Assembly (NCBI RefSeq): GCF_010093345.1
Contig: NZ_PDWT01000003.1
Coordinates: forward strand, 186,001 to 250,000
DNA length: 64,000 nucleotides
Direction of reading: 5' to 3'
From: Pseudoxanthomonas yeongjuensis
GTDB lineage: Bacteria; Pseudomonadota; Gammaproteobacteria; Xanthomonadales; Xanthomonadaceae
The position numbers and the translations under genes are program-made. The notes under the pieces were generated by a model, which was not told the origin of the DNA, did not search any database, and saw nothing but the letters and a program-made list of their open reading frames with translations. This document shows, in pieces, positions 1-7,260 of this stretch. Each line of letters starts with the position of its first letter. Positions within the stretch are counted from its first letter, which is position 1.

Positions 1-16
1 CATCAGGAGAATTGCC

Positions 17-493
17 ATGGCAAAGCATTTGGTTGGCCAGGCCACCTGGCCCAGTCAGAACCCCTCCCAGGACCCGCTGCAGCAACTGTTCAACCGCCTC
101 TTCGATGGCGGCCTGCACCAGGGCGGCAACGAGGATTCCAATGTGGTGACCAGCCAGTGGGTCCCGCATGTGGACATCAGGGAAGAAAGCGACCGCTTCG
201 TCCTGCTGGCCGACATCCCCGGCGTCGAGCCCGCCGATATCGAGGTGCAGATGGACAAGGGCATGTTGGCCATCAAGGGCGAGCGCACCGTGGAGAACCG
301 CAGCGAAGGCACCAGCTTCTCGCGGCTCGAGCGTCAACACGGCGTCTTCCACCGCCGCTTCGCCCTGCCGGACAGCGCCAATCCCGAAGGCATCACCGCC
401 TCGGGCAGGAACGGCGTGCTGGAGATCGTCATTCCCAAGCGGCCGGAGACCACGCCCCGGCGTATCCAGGTAGGCAGCACCCTCAACTCCTGA
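17..493 (+). CDS. Small heat-shock protein, Hsp20/alpha-crystallin family
   Basis: 158 aa, matching the usual length of bacterial Hsp20 proteins, which hold unfolding proteins in the cytoplasm without ATP. The alpha-crystallin domain spans about residues 48-148: it opens with VDIREESDRFVLLADIPGV, continues through LAIKGERT, and carries the conserved A-x-x-x-n-G-V-L-x-I segment (SGRNGVLEIVIPKR) near the C-terminus. A short I-x-V tail motif (RRIQV) could dock into a neighbouring subunit. The ATG is preceded by AGGAGA at 5-10, a good ribosome binding site. The upstream promoter lies outside the window, so heat-shock control cannot be judged. Confidence 0.95.
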   Translation: MAKHLVGQATWPSQNPSQDPLQQLFNRLFDGGLHQGGNEDSNVVTSQWVPHVDIREESDRFVLLADIPGVEPADIEVQMDKGMLAIKGERTVENRSEGTSFSRLERQHGVFHRRFALPDSANPEGITASGRNGVLEIVIPKRPETTPRRIQVGSTLNS

Positions 494-615
494 CTGCATC
501 GTCCGCAGCGTCATCCGTATAGCCAGTCGCCCTGCGCCGCGCCGGGCGACTACAGCGCTAAGGGCGCATGCAGGCCTGCGGACCCGCCGACCCTGAAATG
601 AAAAGGTGAAGCACC

Positions 616-891
616 ATGGATCGAACCGCCGAGGAAATCATCTGCGACCTCCAGGCCCAGGTCTACGCGCTGCGCGTCGCCCTGCGCGCATTGGCCCAGA
701 CCCATCCCGATCCCAATCAGCTGCTTAAGGCCTGGCACGAAGCACTTGGCGAATCCACGGCCGGCCCGGTGGTGCCCGCCTATGCGCGGCAAAGCGAATA
801 CCTTGCCGAAAGATGCCAGGCCTTTGCCGAAGACTGGACCGCCGAACTGGTGGAACTCGCGGTGCCCACGCGCAAGCCGACGCCGCAATAG
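616..891 (+). CDS. Small conserved-looking protein of unknown function
   Basis: 91 aa, soluble, no signal peptide or membrane segment. The N-terminal half (EEIICDLQAQVYALRVALRA) looks like an amphipathic helix and may form a coiled coil. The C-terminal half is acidic and ends in a basic, proline-rich tail. AAGGTG at 605-610 lies just before the ATG. I do not recognise the family. It stands alone, about 120 nt after the Hsp20 gene and 70 nt before the methyltransferase, and could belong to a short plus-strand transcription unit with either. Confidence 0.65.
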   Translation: MDRTAEEIICDLQAQVYALRVALRALAQTHPDPNQLLKAWHEALGESTAGPVVPAYARQSEYLAERCQAFAEDWTAELVELAVPTRKPTPQ

Positions 892-963
892 ACGGAGGCG
901 CGGCGGTTTCGCGATAGAGGTTTCGCGATAGGATCGGGAGGCCGAACAGACCCTGGAATCCAT

Positions 964-1644
964 TTGCCTTCGTTCTCCGATCCCCAAGCCGTAGCCCGCT
1001 ACGCCACCGGCCCCGTCAGGCAGGTGCCCGGCTTCCACGCCATGCAGCAGATGGCCTCACTGCTGCTGGCCGAGACCGTGCCGCAGGACGGCCATGTGAT
1101 GGTGCTCGGCGCCGGTGGTGGCCTGGAACTGAAAGTGTTCGCCGACGCGCACGCCGGCTGGCGGTTCACCGGCGTCGATCCCTCCGCTGAAATGCTGGCG
1201 CTGGCGAAAGAGACTTTGGGTTCGCTCGCGGCGCGCGTCGATCTGGTCGAAGGCTATATCGACACCGCGCCCGCCGGCCCCTTCGACGGCGCCACCTGCC
1301 TGCTGACCCTGCACTTCCTGCCTGCGGAAGAACGCCTGCACACATTGAAAGAGCTGGCGCGAAGGTTGAAGCCCGGCGCGCCGCTCATCGTCGCCCACCA
1401 CAGCTTTCCCCTGGCCGATGGCGGCAAGGCACGCTGGCTGGAACGCTACGCCGCCTTCGCCGTCGCTTCAGGCGGCATATCCGCCGCCGACGCACGCAAT
1501 GCAGTCGCCGCCATCGGCAGCCGACTTCCCGTAATCGCGCCCGAACACGACGTCGCCCTGCTGCAGGAAGCAGGCTTCGACAACATCGAACTGTTCTACG
1601 CAGCGTTCACCTTCAAGGGCTGGATCGCCTACAAGCGAGCCTAG
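964..1644 (+). CDS. Class I SAM-dependent methyltransferase, substrate unknown
   Basis: 226 aa with a Rossmann-type SAM-binding fold. Motif I is VMVLGAGGGLELKVFAD (about residues 37-53), followed by the acidic end of strand 2 in FTGVDPSAEML, motif IV/V around FDGATCLLTLHFL, and a post-motif region RLKPGAPLIVAHHSF typical of small-molecule methyltransferases. The start is TTG; there is no in-frame ATG before the SAM fold, and the next ATG lies inside it. There is no strong Shine-Dalgarno sequence. Neighbouring genes do not point to a substrate. Confidence 0.85.
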   Translation: MPSFSDPQAVARYATGPVRQVPGFHAMQQMASLLLAETVPQDGHVMVLGAGGGLELKVFADAHAGWRFTGVDPSAEMLALAKETLGSLAARVDLVEGYIDTAPAGPFDGATCLLTLHFLPAEERLHTLKELARRLKPGAPLIVAHHSFPLADGGKARWLERYAAFAVASGGISAADARNAVAAIGSRLPVIAPEHDVALLQEAGFDNIELFYAAFTFKGWIAYKRA

Positions 1645-1728
1645 AACTCCAACGAAGCGGCGGGCAACGCAAACCATGTCTCTTACGTCTGGCCGCTTAT
1701 TCCACCCCTCTCGCCACAGGAGCCGAAC

Positions 1729-2046
1729 ATGGCAGACAGCGACCTGGTCTTCTACGTCAAGCTGCACGTCAAGCCGGAATGCATCGACGAATGGAAACGT
1801 GCAGTGACCGACATCGTCGAGCAGATGTCGCATGAGGCCGCTTTTGTTTCCTGCTACCTGCACCAGGACGCGCAGCAGTCCAACCTCTTCGTGCTCTACG
1901 AACGCTGGAACGAACCCAGCGTCGACGCGTTCCTGCAACACCAGGACACACCCTACCGCCGCGCTTACGAGGCACGCCTGCCCGCCCTGCTCGAACGACC
2001 CAGGGAACCCACCGTCCTGCTGCCGATCAACGAGTGGCACAAGTAA
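1729..2046 (+). CDS. Putative quinol monooxygenase, ABM domain
   Basis: 105 aa, the size of single-domain antibiotic-biosynthesis-monooxygenase (ABM/YgiN-like) proteins, which form dimers of ferredoxin-like folds and oxidise quinols or related aromatics without a cofactor. The pattern V-K-P-x-x-x-x-E-W/F near the N-terminus, S-x-x-Y-L-H-Q-D in the middle and F-V-L-Y-E-R-W-x-x-x-x-x-x-D-A-F-L-Q-H is typical. AGGAGCC lies 8 nt before the ATG. The exact substrate is not shown by the context. Confidence 0.88.
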   Translation: MADSDLVFYVKLHVKPECIDEWKRAVTDIVEQMSHEAAFVSCYLHQDAQQSNLFVLYERWNEPSVDAFLQHQDTPYRRAYEARLPALLERPREPTVLLPINEWHK

Positions 2047-2151
2047 CGGGTAAACCCGAAACGCGGGTGAGTCGGCCGCAGGTCTTCCCTTTGACACCAT
2101 CGCAACGGCTTGCCGGCGAAGGTCGACTGAAACCTGCCCGGCGAAGCCGAA

Positions 2152-2475
2152 TTGAACCCACTCTTCACTCCTGATGGCCGCTACCTGATCGTTCGCGACC
2201 GCCTGTGGCGCGCAGCGAATCCGGGATTGAGCGCCGAAGCCAGGTCCGGTCTGGTCAACGCCTTGATGACCGCAAGACGCGAGGTCGGCATCGCGCTTCG
2301 CAACAAGGATGGCACGCGCCTGGCACAAGCCCGCATCGCGGTGCATGCCGCCAAGGTCGCGCTGGGCGAACGAGGCGCCGTCTGGTGGACGGATGGCACC
2401 CGGGATTTCAATCGCTGCCTGGTGAAGAACACGCCCTATGCGGAGTGGTACCTGGGAACGCAGGCAATGAAATGA
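2152..2475 (+). CDS. Small conserved hypothetical protein
   Basis: 107 aa. The start TPDGRYLIVRDRLWRAANPGL and the later helix ALMTARREVGIALR resemble an unnamed family of small soluble proteins scattered through proteobacteria; I know no function for it. The central helix carries an alternating R/A pattern and the C-terminal part is rich in W and G. The proposed start is TTG; the next in-frame ATG would remove the most recognisable part, so TTG is preferred despite a weak ribosome binding site. Confidence 0.7.
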   Translation: MNPLFTPDGRYLIVRDRLWRAANPGLSAEARSGLVNALMTARREVGIALRNKDGTRLAQARIAVHAAKVALGERGAVWWTDGTRDFNRCLVKNTPYAEWYLGTQAMK

Positions 2476-2784
2476 ATCCGCGCAGGGCGGAACCCGCACC
2501 TCGGGACCTGCACGCCGAAGGAAGTCCCCGTGGGGGACATCGTTGCGACGGGCACTACCCGATCTTCCTTCGATACCGGACACGCAGGACGGGTGAAGCA
2601 CGGCGGGCATGCCGTTTCCTTCGGCCCTGCCGCATCTGGCCAGCAAGCAACGGGCATGCCTCCTTGCCCGAGCCTTGTTGTGGACCCGGATCCCGTCTGT
2701 GCCATAAGTCGGGTGGCCGCCCAGCACATCACGGCACCCTGTCGCCCACCCGAGAATGGGCAACCACCCTGCCCTGGAAACGCC
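2476..2784. other. Intergenic stretch without a gene
   Basis: About 310 nt between a small unknown gene and a membrane protein gene. It holds one copy of the GAAGGAAG/GGGGGAC element (listed separately). The long frame running through it is an upstream extension of the membrane protein and has no signs of coding. The last part, before 2785, should hold the promoter of the membrane protein gene, but no clear -35/-10 pair stands out. Confidence 0.6.
2515..2580 (+). repeat. Repeat family I, copy 1 (GAAGGAAG...GGGGGAC element)
   Basis: About 66 nt, starting CCGAAGGAAGTCCCCG, then TGGGGGAC, ending TTCCTTCGATACCGGA. The outer GAAGGAAG and the inner-right CTTCCTTC are complementary, so the element can fold. 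It aligns along its full length with a second copy at about 6012-6077, including spacing, with scattered substitutions. A partial inverted copy lies at 31264-31289. No coding potential. Confidence 0.7.
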
Positions 2785-3198
2785 ATGCCCGAAGTCTCGC
2801 TGTTACGGCTCTACCTGCTCAGGGCGATGTACCTGCTGATCGCGGCAGGCCTTGGCATCGTCCTCTGGCCTTCGATTGTTTCCTCGGCCGGCACCGCGGC
2901 GGATTCGAACACCGTGGTCATGGCACTGCTGGGCTCGTTGTCGCTGCTGTGCTTACTGGGCATTCGCTACCCGCTTCGAATGCTGCCGCTGCTGATCTTC
3001 GAACTGGTGTGGAAGACGATCTGGGTAGTGGCCTTCGCATTGCCACTCTGGTTGGCTGGCACGCTTGATGCTTACGGCCGGGAAACCCTGTTCGCCTGCA
3101 TGGTTGGAGTGGTACTGGTACCGCTGGTGATCCCCTGGGGCCATGTGTACCGCACCTACCTGGCGGCGCGCGGCGAGGCGTGGACCAGGCGATCCTAG
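2785..3198 (+). CDS. Small integral membrane protein, unknown function
   Basis: 137 aa with four likely membrane helices: about 14-33 (LIAAGLGIVLWPSIVSS), 44-62 (VVMALLGSLSLLCLLGI), 68-92 (MLPLLIFELVWKTIWVVAFALPLWL) and 104-122 (LFACMVGVVLVPLVIPWG). The layout, with W/E/K near the third helix, resembles small uncharacterised inner-membrane proteins of xanthomonads. The ATG at 2785 is chosen because GGAAA precedes it at 2776-2780 and the longer frame upstream (to 2530) reads like non-coding repeat DNA. Confidence 0.72.
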   Translation: MPEVSLLRLYLLRAMYLLIAAGLGIVLWPSIVSSAGTAADSNTVVMALLGSLSLLCLLGIRYPLRMLPLLIFELVWKTIWVVAFALPLWLAGTLDAYGRETLFACMVGVVLVPLVIPWGHVYRTYLAARGEAWTRRS

Positions 3199-3392
3199 CC
3201 TGGCGAAGCGTCACCAAACCTGTCGGCTACGGATCCACCTCGATCCGAGCGCAACAACTGTCGGGTCACGCGTAACGTCACGAAAATCGCAGGAGGGTCC
3301 AGGCGAAACCGTTGATCGCCCATGACGGTTCCGCCCGGCCGCGCTTCGCCATCCAATCGGCACTCGACAACTCCGGTTGCCTCGTGCCCACT

Positions 3393-4580
3393 ATGCGATT
3401 GTCACCCTTGGGGATTTCCTTGAAACACCCAGCGCGTCATTTCTTCTTCCTGCTTGCCCTGTGCCCATTGTTCTTCTTCCAGGCACAGGCGTCGGCGCCG
3501 GCCAGCGCCGACGGCGCGCAGCGCACGGAGCCGTTGGATCTGGATGCCGTCCTCAAGCAGGCCATGGACGGCACGCAAACCCCCGCGCTGGCCGCACTGG
3601 TCATGCGCGACGGCAAGATCGCCGGGCAGGCCGTGCGCGGCGTGCGTCGCAACGACCAGCCCGATGCCGTGCGTGCCGATGACGTCTGGCTGATCGGCTC
3701 GACCGGCAAGCCGATGACCGTCGCCCTGATCGCCAAGCTGGTCGACCGCGGCGTGCTTTCCTGGGACACGCCACTGGCGAAGATGCTTCCCGACCTGGCC
3801 GACTCCATGCGACCGGAATACCGCACGGTGACCCTGGTCCAGTTGCTGTCGCATCGCTCGGGATTGCCCGAGAACATCGGCGACCTCAAGTTCCTGGATA
3901 CCTTCTTCACCAATTCGCGGCCGCTGCCGCAGCAACGCCTCGACTTGATCACCGCCGCACTGAAGGAAGCGCCGGCCGCCGCGCCGGGCACCGAGTTCGT
4001 TTACTGCAACACCGGCTTCCTCATCGCCGCGGTCATCGCCGAACGCGCGGCCGGCGCGGATTTCGAGGAACTGATGCGCCGCGAAGTGTTCCAGCCGCTG
4101 GGCATGGACAGCGCCGCTTTCGGCCCCACCCATGACGGCCAACCGCGAGGCCACCGGGGTGGCAAGCCGATCACCGCGATGATGACGAAATCCGACGACG
4201 GCGTGCCGATGATGTACACCGCCGCCGGCAACCTGCACATGAGCCTGCACGACTGGGCGCAGTTCTGCCTCGACCAACTGGCCGGAAGCCGCGGCAACGG
4301 CAAGCTGCTGGCGCCTGCTTCCTACCGGTTGATGCAGACCGCTCAACCCGGCAGTCCGAGCGGGATGGACTGGGGCGTGCAGGACTCCATCGCCGGACGC
4401 AAGGGACCGGTGCTGGTGCATGGCGGCTCCGACGGCAACTGGCTCGCCTGGGCGGTGTTGTTTCCGGAAGCGAACACGGGCGTGCTGGCAGTCGCCAACG
4501 CCACCGAGGACATGGGTGGCGACAAGGCGACGAAGGCAGTGCTGGGAACGTTGTTTACGGATTTGAGCCCGGAGAAGTAG
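3393..4580 (+). CDS. Exported serine hydrolase, beta-lactamase/AmpC fold
   Basis: 395 aa from this ATG. A signal peptide is visible (HFFFLLALCPLFFFQAQASA). The serine beta-lactamase-like domain follows: nucleophile box S-T-G-K (S-x-x-K) in WLIGSTGKPMTVALIAKL, the Y-x-N box as YCN in FVYCNTGFLIA, and an H-G-G-S near the C-terminus in the place of K-T-G. This pattern is usual for esterase or D-aminopeptidase-like family members, so true beta-lactamase activity is unlikely. An upstream TTG (3312) would add 27 residues before the signal; a TTG at 3420 is also possible. The protein probably acts in the periplasm. Confidence 0.85.
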   Translation: MRLSPLGISLKHPARHFFFLLALCPLFFFQAQASAPASADGAQRTEPLDLDAVLKQAMDGTQTPALAALVMRDGKIAGQAVRGVRRNDQPDAVRADDVWLIGSTGKPMTVALIAKLVDRGVLSWDTPLAKMLPDLADSMRPEYRTVTLVQLLSHRSGLPENIGDLKFLDTFFTNSRPLPQQRLDLITAALKEAPAAAPGTEFVYCNTGFLIAAVIAERAAGADFEELMRREVFQPLGMDSAAFGPTHDGQPRGHRGGKPITAMMTKSDDGVPMMYTAAGNLHMSLHDWAQFCLDQLAGSRGNGKLLAPASYRLMQTAQPGSPSGMDWGVQDSIAGRKGPVLVHGGSDGNWLAWAVLFPEANTGVLAVANATEDMGGDKATKAVLGTLFTDLSPEK

Positions 4581-4614
4581 GAATACAGCAGGCGCAGGAT
4601 GGAGCTCGCAGGGT

Positions 4615-4706
4615 GCGGTAAGCCGCAGGCGCACCGCATCAATCGTGCAACCGTTGGCCTCGGCATGTAATGACGCAAACGATGCGATGCGCCTGCGGCT
4701 TACCGC
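4615..4706. repeat. Inverted repeat between serine hydrolase and GGDEF genes
   Basis: Two arms of about 26 nt, at 4615-4640 (GCGGTAAGCCGCAGGCGCA...) and 4681-4706 (...TGCGCCTGCGGCTTACCGC), complementary apart from one mismatch, separated by a 40-nt loop. It lies between two convergent genes, 34 nt after the hydrolase stop and 12 nt from the GGDEF stop. The position suits a bidirectional 3'-end hairpin, but no T-tract follows. Confidence 0.75.
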
Positions 4707-4718
4707 ATCCCAAGGGGT

Positions 4719-5825
4719 CTAAGCGTCCGCTGTCTCGGCCAGCCGACCGGCATCGACGATGCAATTGCGGCCCTGCAACTTGGCCACGTACAAGGCCTTG
4801 TCGGCCATCTGCAGCAGCGGCGTGGGCTCGGATCCGTGATCCGGAAATCCGGCGATGCCGAACGACAGCGTGGTCCGCATGTCGTGCCCTTCGAAGGTGA
4901 CGCGCATCGCCTCGAATTCCTTGCGCAGCGCTTCCGACCGCTGCAGCACGACCGATGGCGGCGTCCGCGGCATTATCAACAGGAATTCCTCGCCGCCGAA
5001 CCGGCAGGCCAGATCCGCCTCCTGCGCGTGGCGCAGCAGCAAGGCGGCCACGGCCCGGATCATCTTGTCGCCGGCCAGATGCCCGAAATTGTCGTTGATC
5101 GCCTTGAAGCGATCGATGTCGATCATGACCAGGGCCAGTTCGGCGCCCATCTCGCGGCATTCGGCCAGTTCCTGCGCCAGCAGGTTATCCAGGTGCCGCC
5201 GGTTGAACAGACCCGTCAGCGGATCGCGCGAGGCCTGCTCCTGCAGCTGGGCCTGCAACGAAGTGATTTCCTCAACGCGTATGCCCAACTGCTTGCGGCT
5301 TTGGCGCAAGGCCACGCCGCGGGTATACGCATCATCGGCGAACATGAAGAGGTAAAGGGCGAGCGCCAGCATGCACAGGCCGGTGGTCAGCGGGCTGGTG
5401 TCGGGCCGGAAGCGCAGGCCGCTGGCCAGCGCCACGATCAGGACACCGGCGAGCATCGCCAGGACCACCTTCGACAAGCCGCGTCGACCGTGGAAGATCA
5501 TCAGGTTCAGGCATGTACTGATGAACAGGATGAAGGCGATCCAGAGCGGGAACCCCCAACTGGCCACCCAGATGCCGAGCAGCACGTCGTCGACCAGCAG
5601 GTTCTGCATTTCGGCGCGCAGGGGATCGGCCGAACGACGCGCCCGCCAGTACACCAGTTGCGGATAAAGCAGGAACTGCAACCCCAACAGGATCCATTGC
5701 AACGGGCCCGCCTGGATGAAAACGAAGTGGGTCCCCAGCACCGGGATCATCAATGCGAAGAATGCGGTGCGGTTGCGCCGATTCAACCGCACGACCCAGT
5801 GTTCCCGGGTTTCCGCTTCCCTCAT
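4719..5825 (-). CDS. Diguanylate cyclase, MASE2-GGDEF (AdrA/DgcC type)
   Basis: 368 aa. Residues about 18-170 hold five or six membrane helices. The segment LLYPQLVYWRARRSADPLR, followed by VDDVLLGIWVASWG and TCLNLMIFHG, matches the MASE2 sensory domain as in E. coli AdrA. A coiled linker leads to the GGDEF domain (SRDPLTGLFNRRHLD to the C-terminus). The active-site loop is intact (RFGGEEF), so it should make cyclic di-GMP. The inhibitory I-site, usually R-x-x-D just upstream, reads Q-E-A-D, so product inhibition is probably lost. Translation starts at the ATG preceded by GGGGAA. No partner gene lies nearby. Confidence 0.93.
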   Translation of the reverse strand: MREAETREHWVVRLNRRNRTAFFALMIPVLGTHFVFIQAGPLQWILLGLQFLLYPQLVYWRARRSADPLRAEMQNLLVDDVLLGIWVASWGFPLWIAFILFISTCLNLMIFHGRRGLSKVVLAMLAGVLIVALASGLRFRPDTSPLTTGLCMLALALYLFMFADDAYTRGVALRQSRKQLGIRVEEITSLQAQLQEQASRDPLTGLFNRRHLDNLLAQELAECREMGAELALVMIDIDRFKAINDNFGHLAGDKMIRAVAALLLRHAQEADLACRFGGEEFLLIMPRTPPSVVLQRSEALRKEFEAMRVTFEGHDMRTTLSFGIAGFPDHGSEPTPLLQMADKALYVAKLQGRNCIVDAGRLAETADA

Positions 5826-5852
5826 GTTGATTTCCCCTGCCGCCAGCGAATT

Positions 5853-5858
5853 ATTTTA
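5853..5858 (-). promoter_or_regulatory. Candidate -10 box of the diguanylate cyclase gene
   Basis: Reads TAAAAT on the minus strand inside GGCTAAAATAATTCG, 28 nt upstream of the ATG. The same GCTAAAAT string occurs 40 nt upstream of the pcm-like gene. No good -35 is visible. Confidence 0.4.
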
Positions 5859-6011
5859 GCCGCGGGTGTGTCCCTGATGCAGTGCCGATGTAATCGCCGG
5901 GTGTGGCAGGCAACGCGAATTCACCGACAGCAACGGCAGGAGGGACGCATGTCGCGAAACAATCGATCTCTGTTCCTCGTGCACGGGCAAGCGGTCGCTC
6001 GCGGCTTGCGC

Positions 6012-6077
6012 CCCGAAGGAAGTTCCTCTGGGGGACGTCGCTCCTGCGGACACCGCGTCATATTCCTTCGGTCCGGA
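6012..6077 (+). repeat. Repeat family I, copy 2
   Basis: Starts CCCCGAAGGAAGTTCCTC, continues TGGGGGACGTCGCTCC and ends ATTCCTTCGGTCCGGA. It aligns end to end with the copy at 2515-2580 at the same spacing. It lies in the gap upstream of the small lipoprotein gene. Confidence 0.7.
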
Positions 6078-6246
6078 ACCCGCAGATCTTTTGACCCGGC
6101 ATAGCCCAGGCAAGCGAACCGCCCCCGGGGCGTTTCTTGTGACCGGGATTCCTTCAGAAAGCGACGCGGCACGAGGCTAGCGAATTGCACCCGGCAACGC
6201 CTTCTGCAATGCTCGACCCACATCCGACCCTTCGCTGGAGACCGCC

Positions 6247-6480
6247 ATGCGCATCGCCCTGCCCCTGATCGCCGCCCTGCTGCTGGCCGCTTGCAGTTCC
6301 ACCGAATACCGCGACACCAACGCCGCCGTCGATGCCAATCCCCTGTGCGTCGGCCTGGACCGCGATGCGCCGGTCAACCTCGGCCCGAAGGAATGCGAGC
6401 GCAAGACGGAGACCGTGCTGTTCCAGTCCGAACCCAAGGACAGCAAGCCGATCGACTTCAGCGGCAAAAAGGACGACTGA
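6247..6480 (+). CDS. Small lipoprotein, unknown function
   Basis: 77 aa. MRIALPLIAALLLAACSS is a classic lipoprotein signal with lipobox L-A-A-C, so the mature protein of about 60 residues is lipid-anchored. It contains two further cysteines (NPLCVG and KECER), which could form a disulfide. The family is not known to me. The last 12 residues (SKPIDFSGKKDD) closely resemble the end of the membrane protein encoded next (GKPSDFGGKSDD). GGAG at 6236-6239 lies just before the ATG. Confidence 0.8.
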   Translation: MRIALPLIAALLLAACSSTEYRDTNAAVDANPLCVGLDRDAPVNLGPKECERKTETVLFQSEPKDSKPIDFSGKKDD

Positions 6481-6593
6481 AGATATTTCGGGGCATGGAT
6501 CGGGGTTGGCAAGCTCACCCGATCTCCTGGCCTGCTTTGCTGAAAGAGGCGATTCACCGCCATCACCACGCTGGCGATTGACTGCGCGACGCC

Positions 6594-7175
6594 ATGGCTC
6601 TATCAAGGCGCATCGCCACGCCAGGCTCCATCATGATCACTGCAGCGACTCCGCGACGTTCCATCAACTGGAAACAGGCCGTATATGGCGGACTGCTGAT
6701 CGCCCTGGGCGATGCGCTCTTCGCCATTGCCGTCTGGTTCGAATGGACCACGAAAGGCCTGACCCAGGTGTTCCAGAGCATCGCCGTCGGCGTGCTGGGC
6801 AAGGCGAGCTACGAGGGCGGCACGGCGACCGCCCTGCTGGGCGCGGGATTGCACGTGGCCATGGCCATCGCCTTCGTTGCGGTCTGCATCGTGCTCGGCC
6901 TGCGCTTCCGCCTGCTGGTGGAAAAGCCGGTGACGAGCGGCCTGCTCTACGGCGCGGGACTGTACGTGGCGATGAACTTCGTGGTGATGCCGCTGTCCCG
7001 CGTGGATGCATCGCCTTCGTTCAAGCATCTGGACACGATGGCGATGAGCGTAGCGGCGCATATGCTGTTCGGCGTGGCATGCACACTGTTCGCGCGGCGG
7101 GCGCGGCGGATGGGATCATCGCCTGCGCCGAAGCGCGGCAAGCCGAGCGACTTCGGCGGCAAGAGCGATGACTGA
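6594..7175 (+). CDS. Integral membrane protein, unknown function
   Basis: 193 aa if the first ATG is used. A second ATG at 6633 (MITAATPRR) is equally plausible; neither has a good ribosome binding site. Four membrane helices are visible: AVYGGLLIALGDALFAIAVWF, LLGAGLHVAMAIAFVAVCIVLGL, SGLLYGAGLYVAMNFVVMPLS and MSVAAHMLFGVACTLFA. The arrangement (helix, periplasmic stretch with KASYEGG, three helices) resembles uncharacterised DUF1440-like proteins; this is a guess. The C-terminal tail RGKPSDFGGKSDD mirrors the neighbouring lipoprotein's tail. Confidence 0.78.
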   Translation: MALSRRIATPGSIMITAATPRRSINWKQAVYGGLLIALGDALFAIAVWFEWTTKGLTQVFQSIAVGVLGKASYEGGTATALLGAGLHVAMAIAFVAVCIVLGLRFRLLVEKPVTSGLLYGAGLYVAMNFVVMPLSRVDASPSFKHLDTMAMSVAAHMLFGVACTLFARRARRMGSSPAPKRGKPSDFGGKSDD

Positions 7176-7210
7176 GAAACCTTCCATCCGGACTCCCGGC
7201 GCAGCTCCAT

Positions 7211-7241
7211 AAAAAAACCGGCGCACCAGGCGCCGGTTTTT
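7211..7241. terminator. Bidirectional intrinsic terminator
   Basis: Perfect 12-bp stem: AAAAACCGGCGC (7213-7224), loop ACCAG, GCGCCGGTTTTT (7230-7241). An A-run lies on one side and a T-run on the other, so it works in both directions between the convergent membrane-protein and metallopeptidase genes. Confidence 0.92.
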
Positions 7242-7260
7242 CGTTGCACCGCCTTCCTGC

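Larger units (their letters stand above)
5826..6246. other. Intergenic stretch without a gene
   Basis: About 420 nt between the divergent GGDEF and lipoprotein genes. It contains a candidate -10 for the GGDEF gene, one copy of repeat family I, and otherwise no coding signal: the short frames here overlap on both strands and have no ribosome binding sites. Confidence 0.6.

Noticed and set aside
3393..4580. Class C beta-lactamase (resistance gene)
   Set aside because: The S-x-x-K and Y-x-N boxes are present but K-T-G is replaced by H-G-G-S, and the gene has no ampR-like neighbour; a family esterase or peptidase is more likely.
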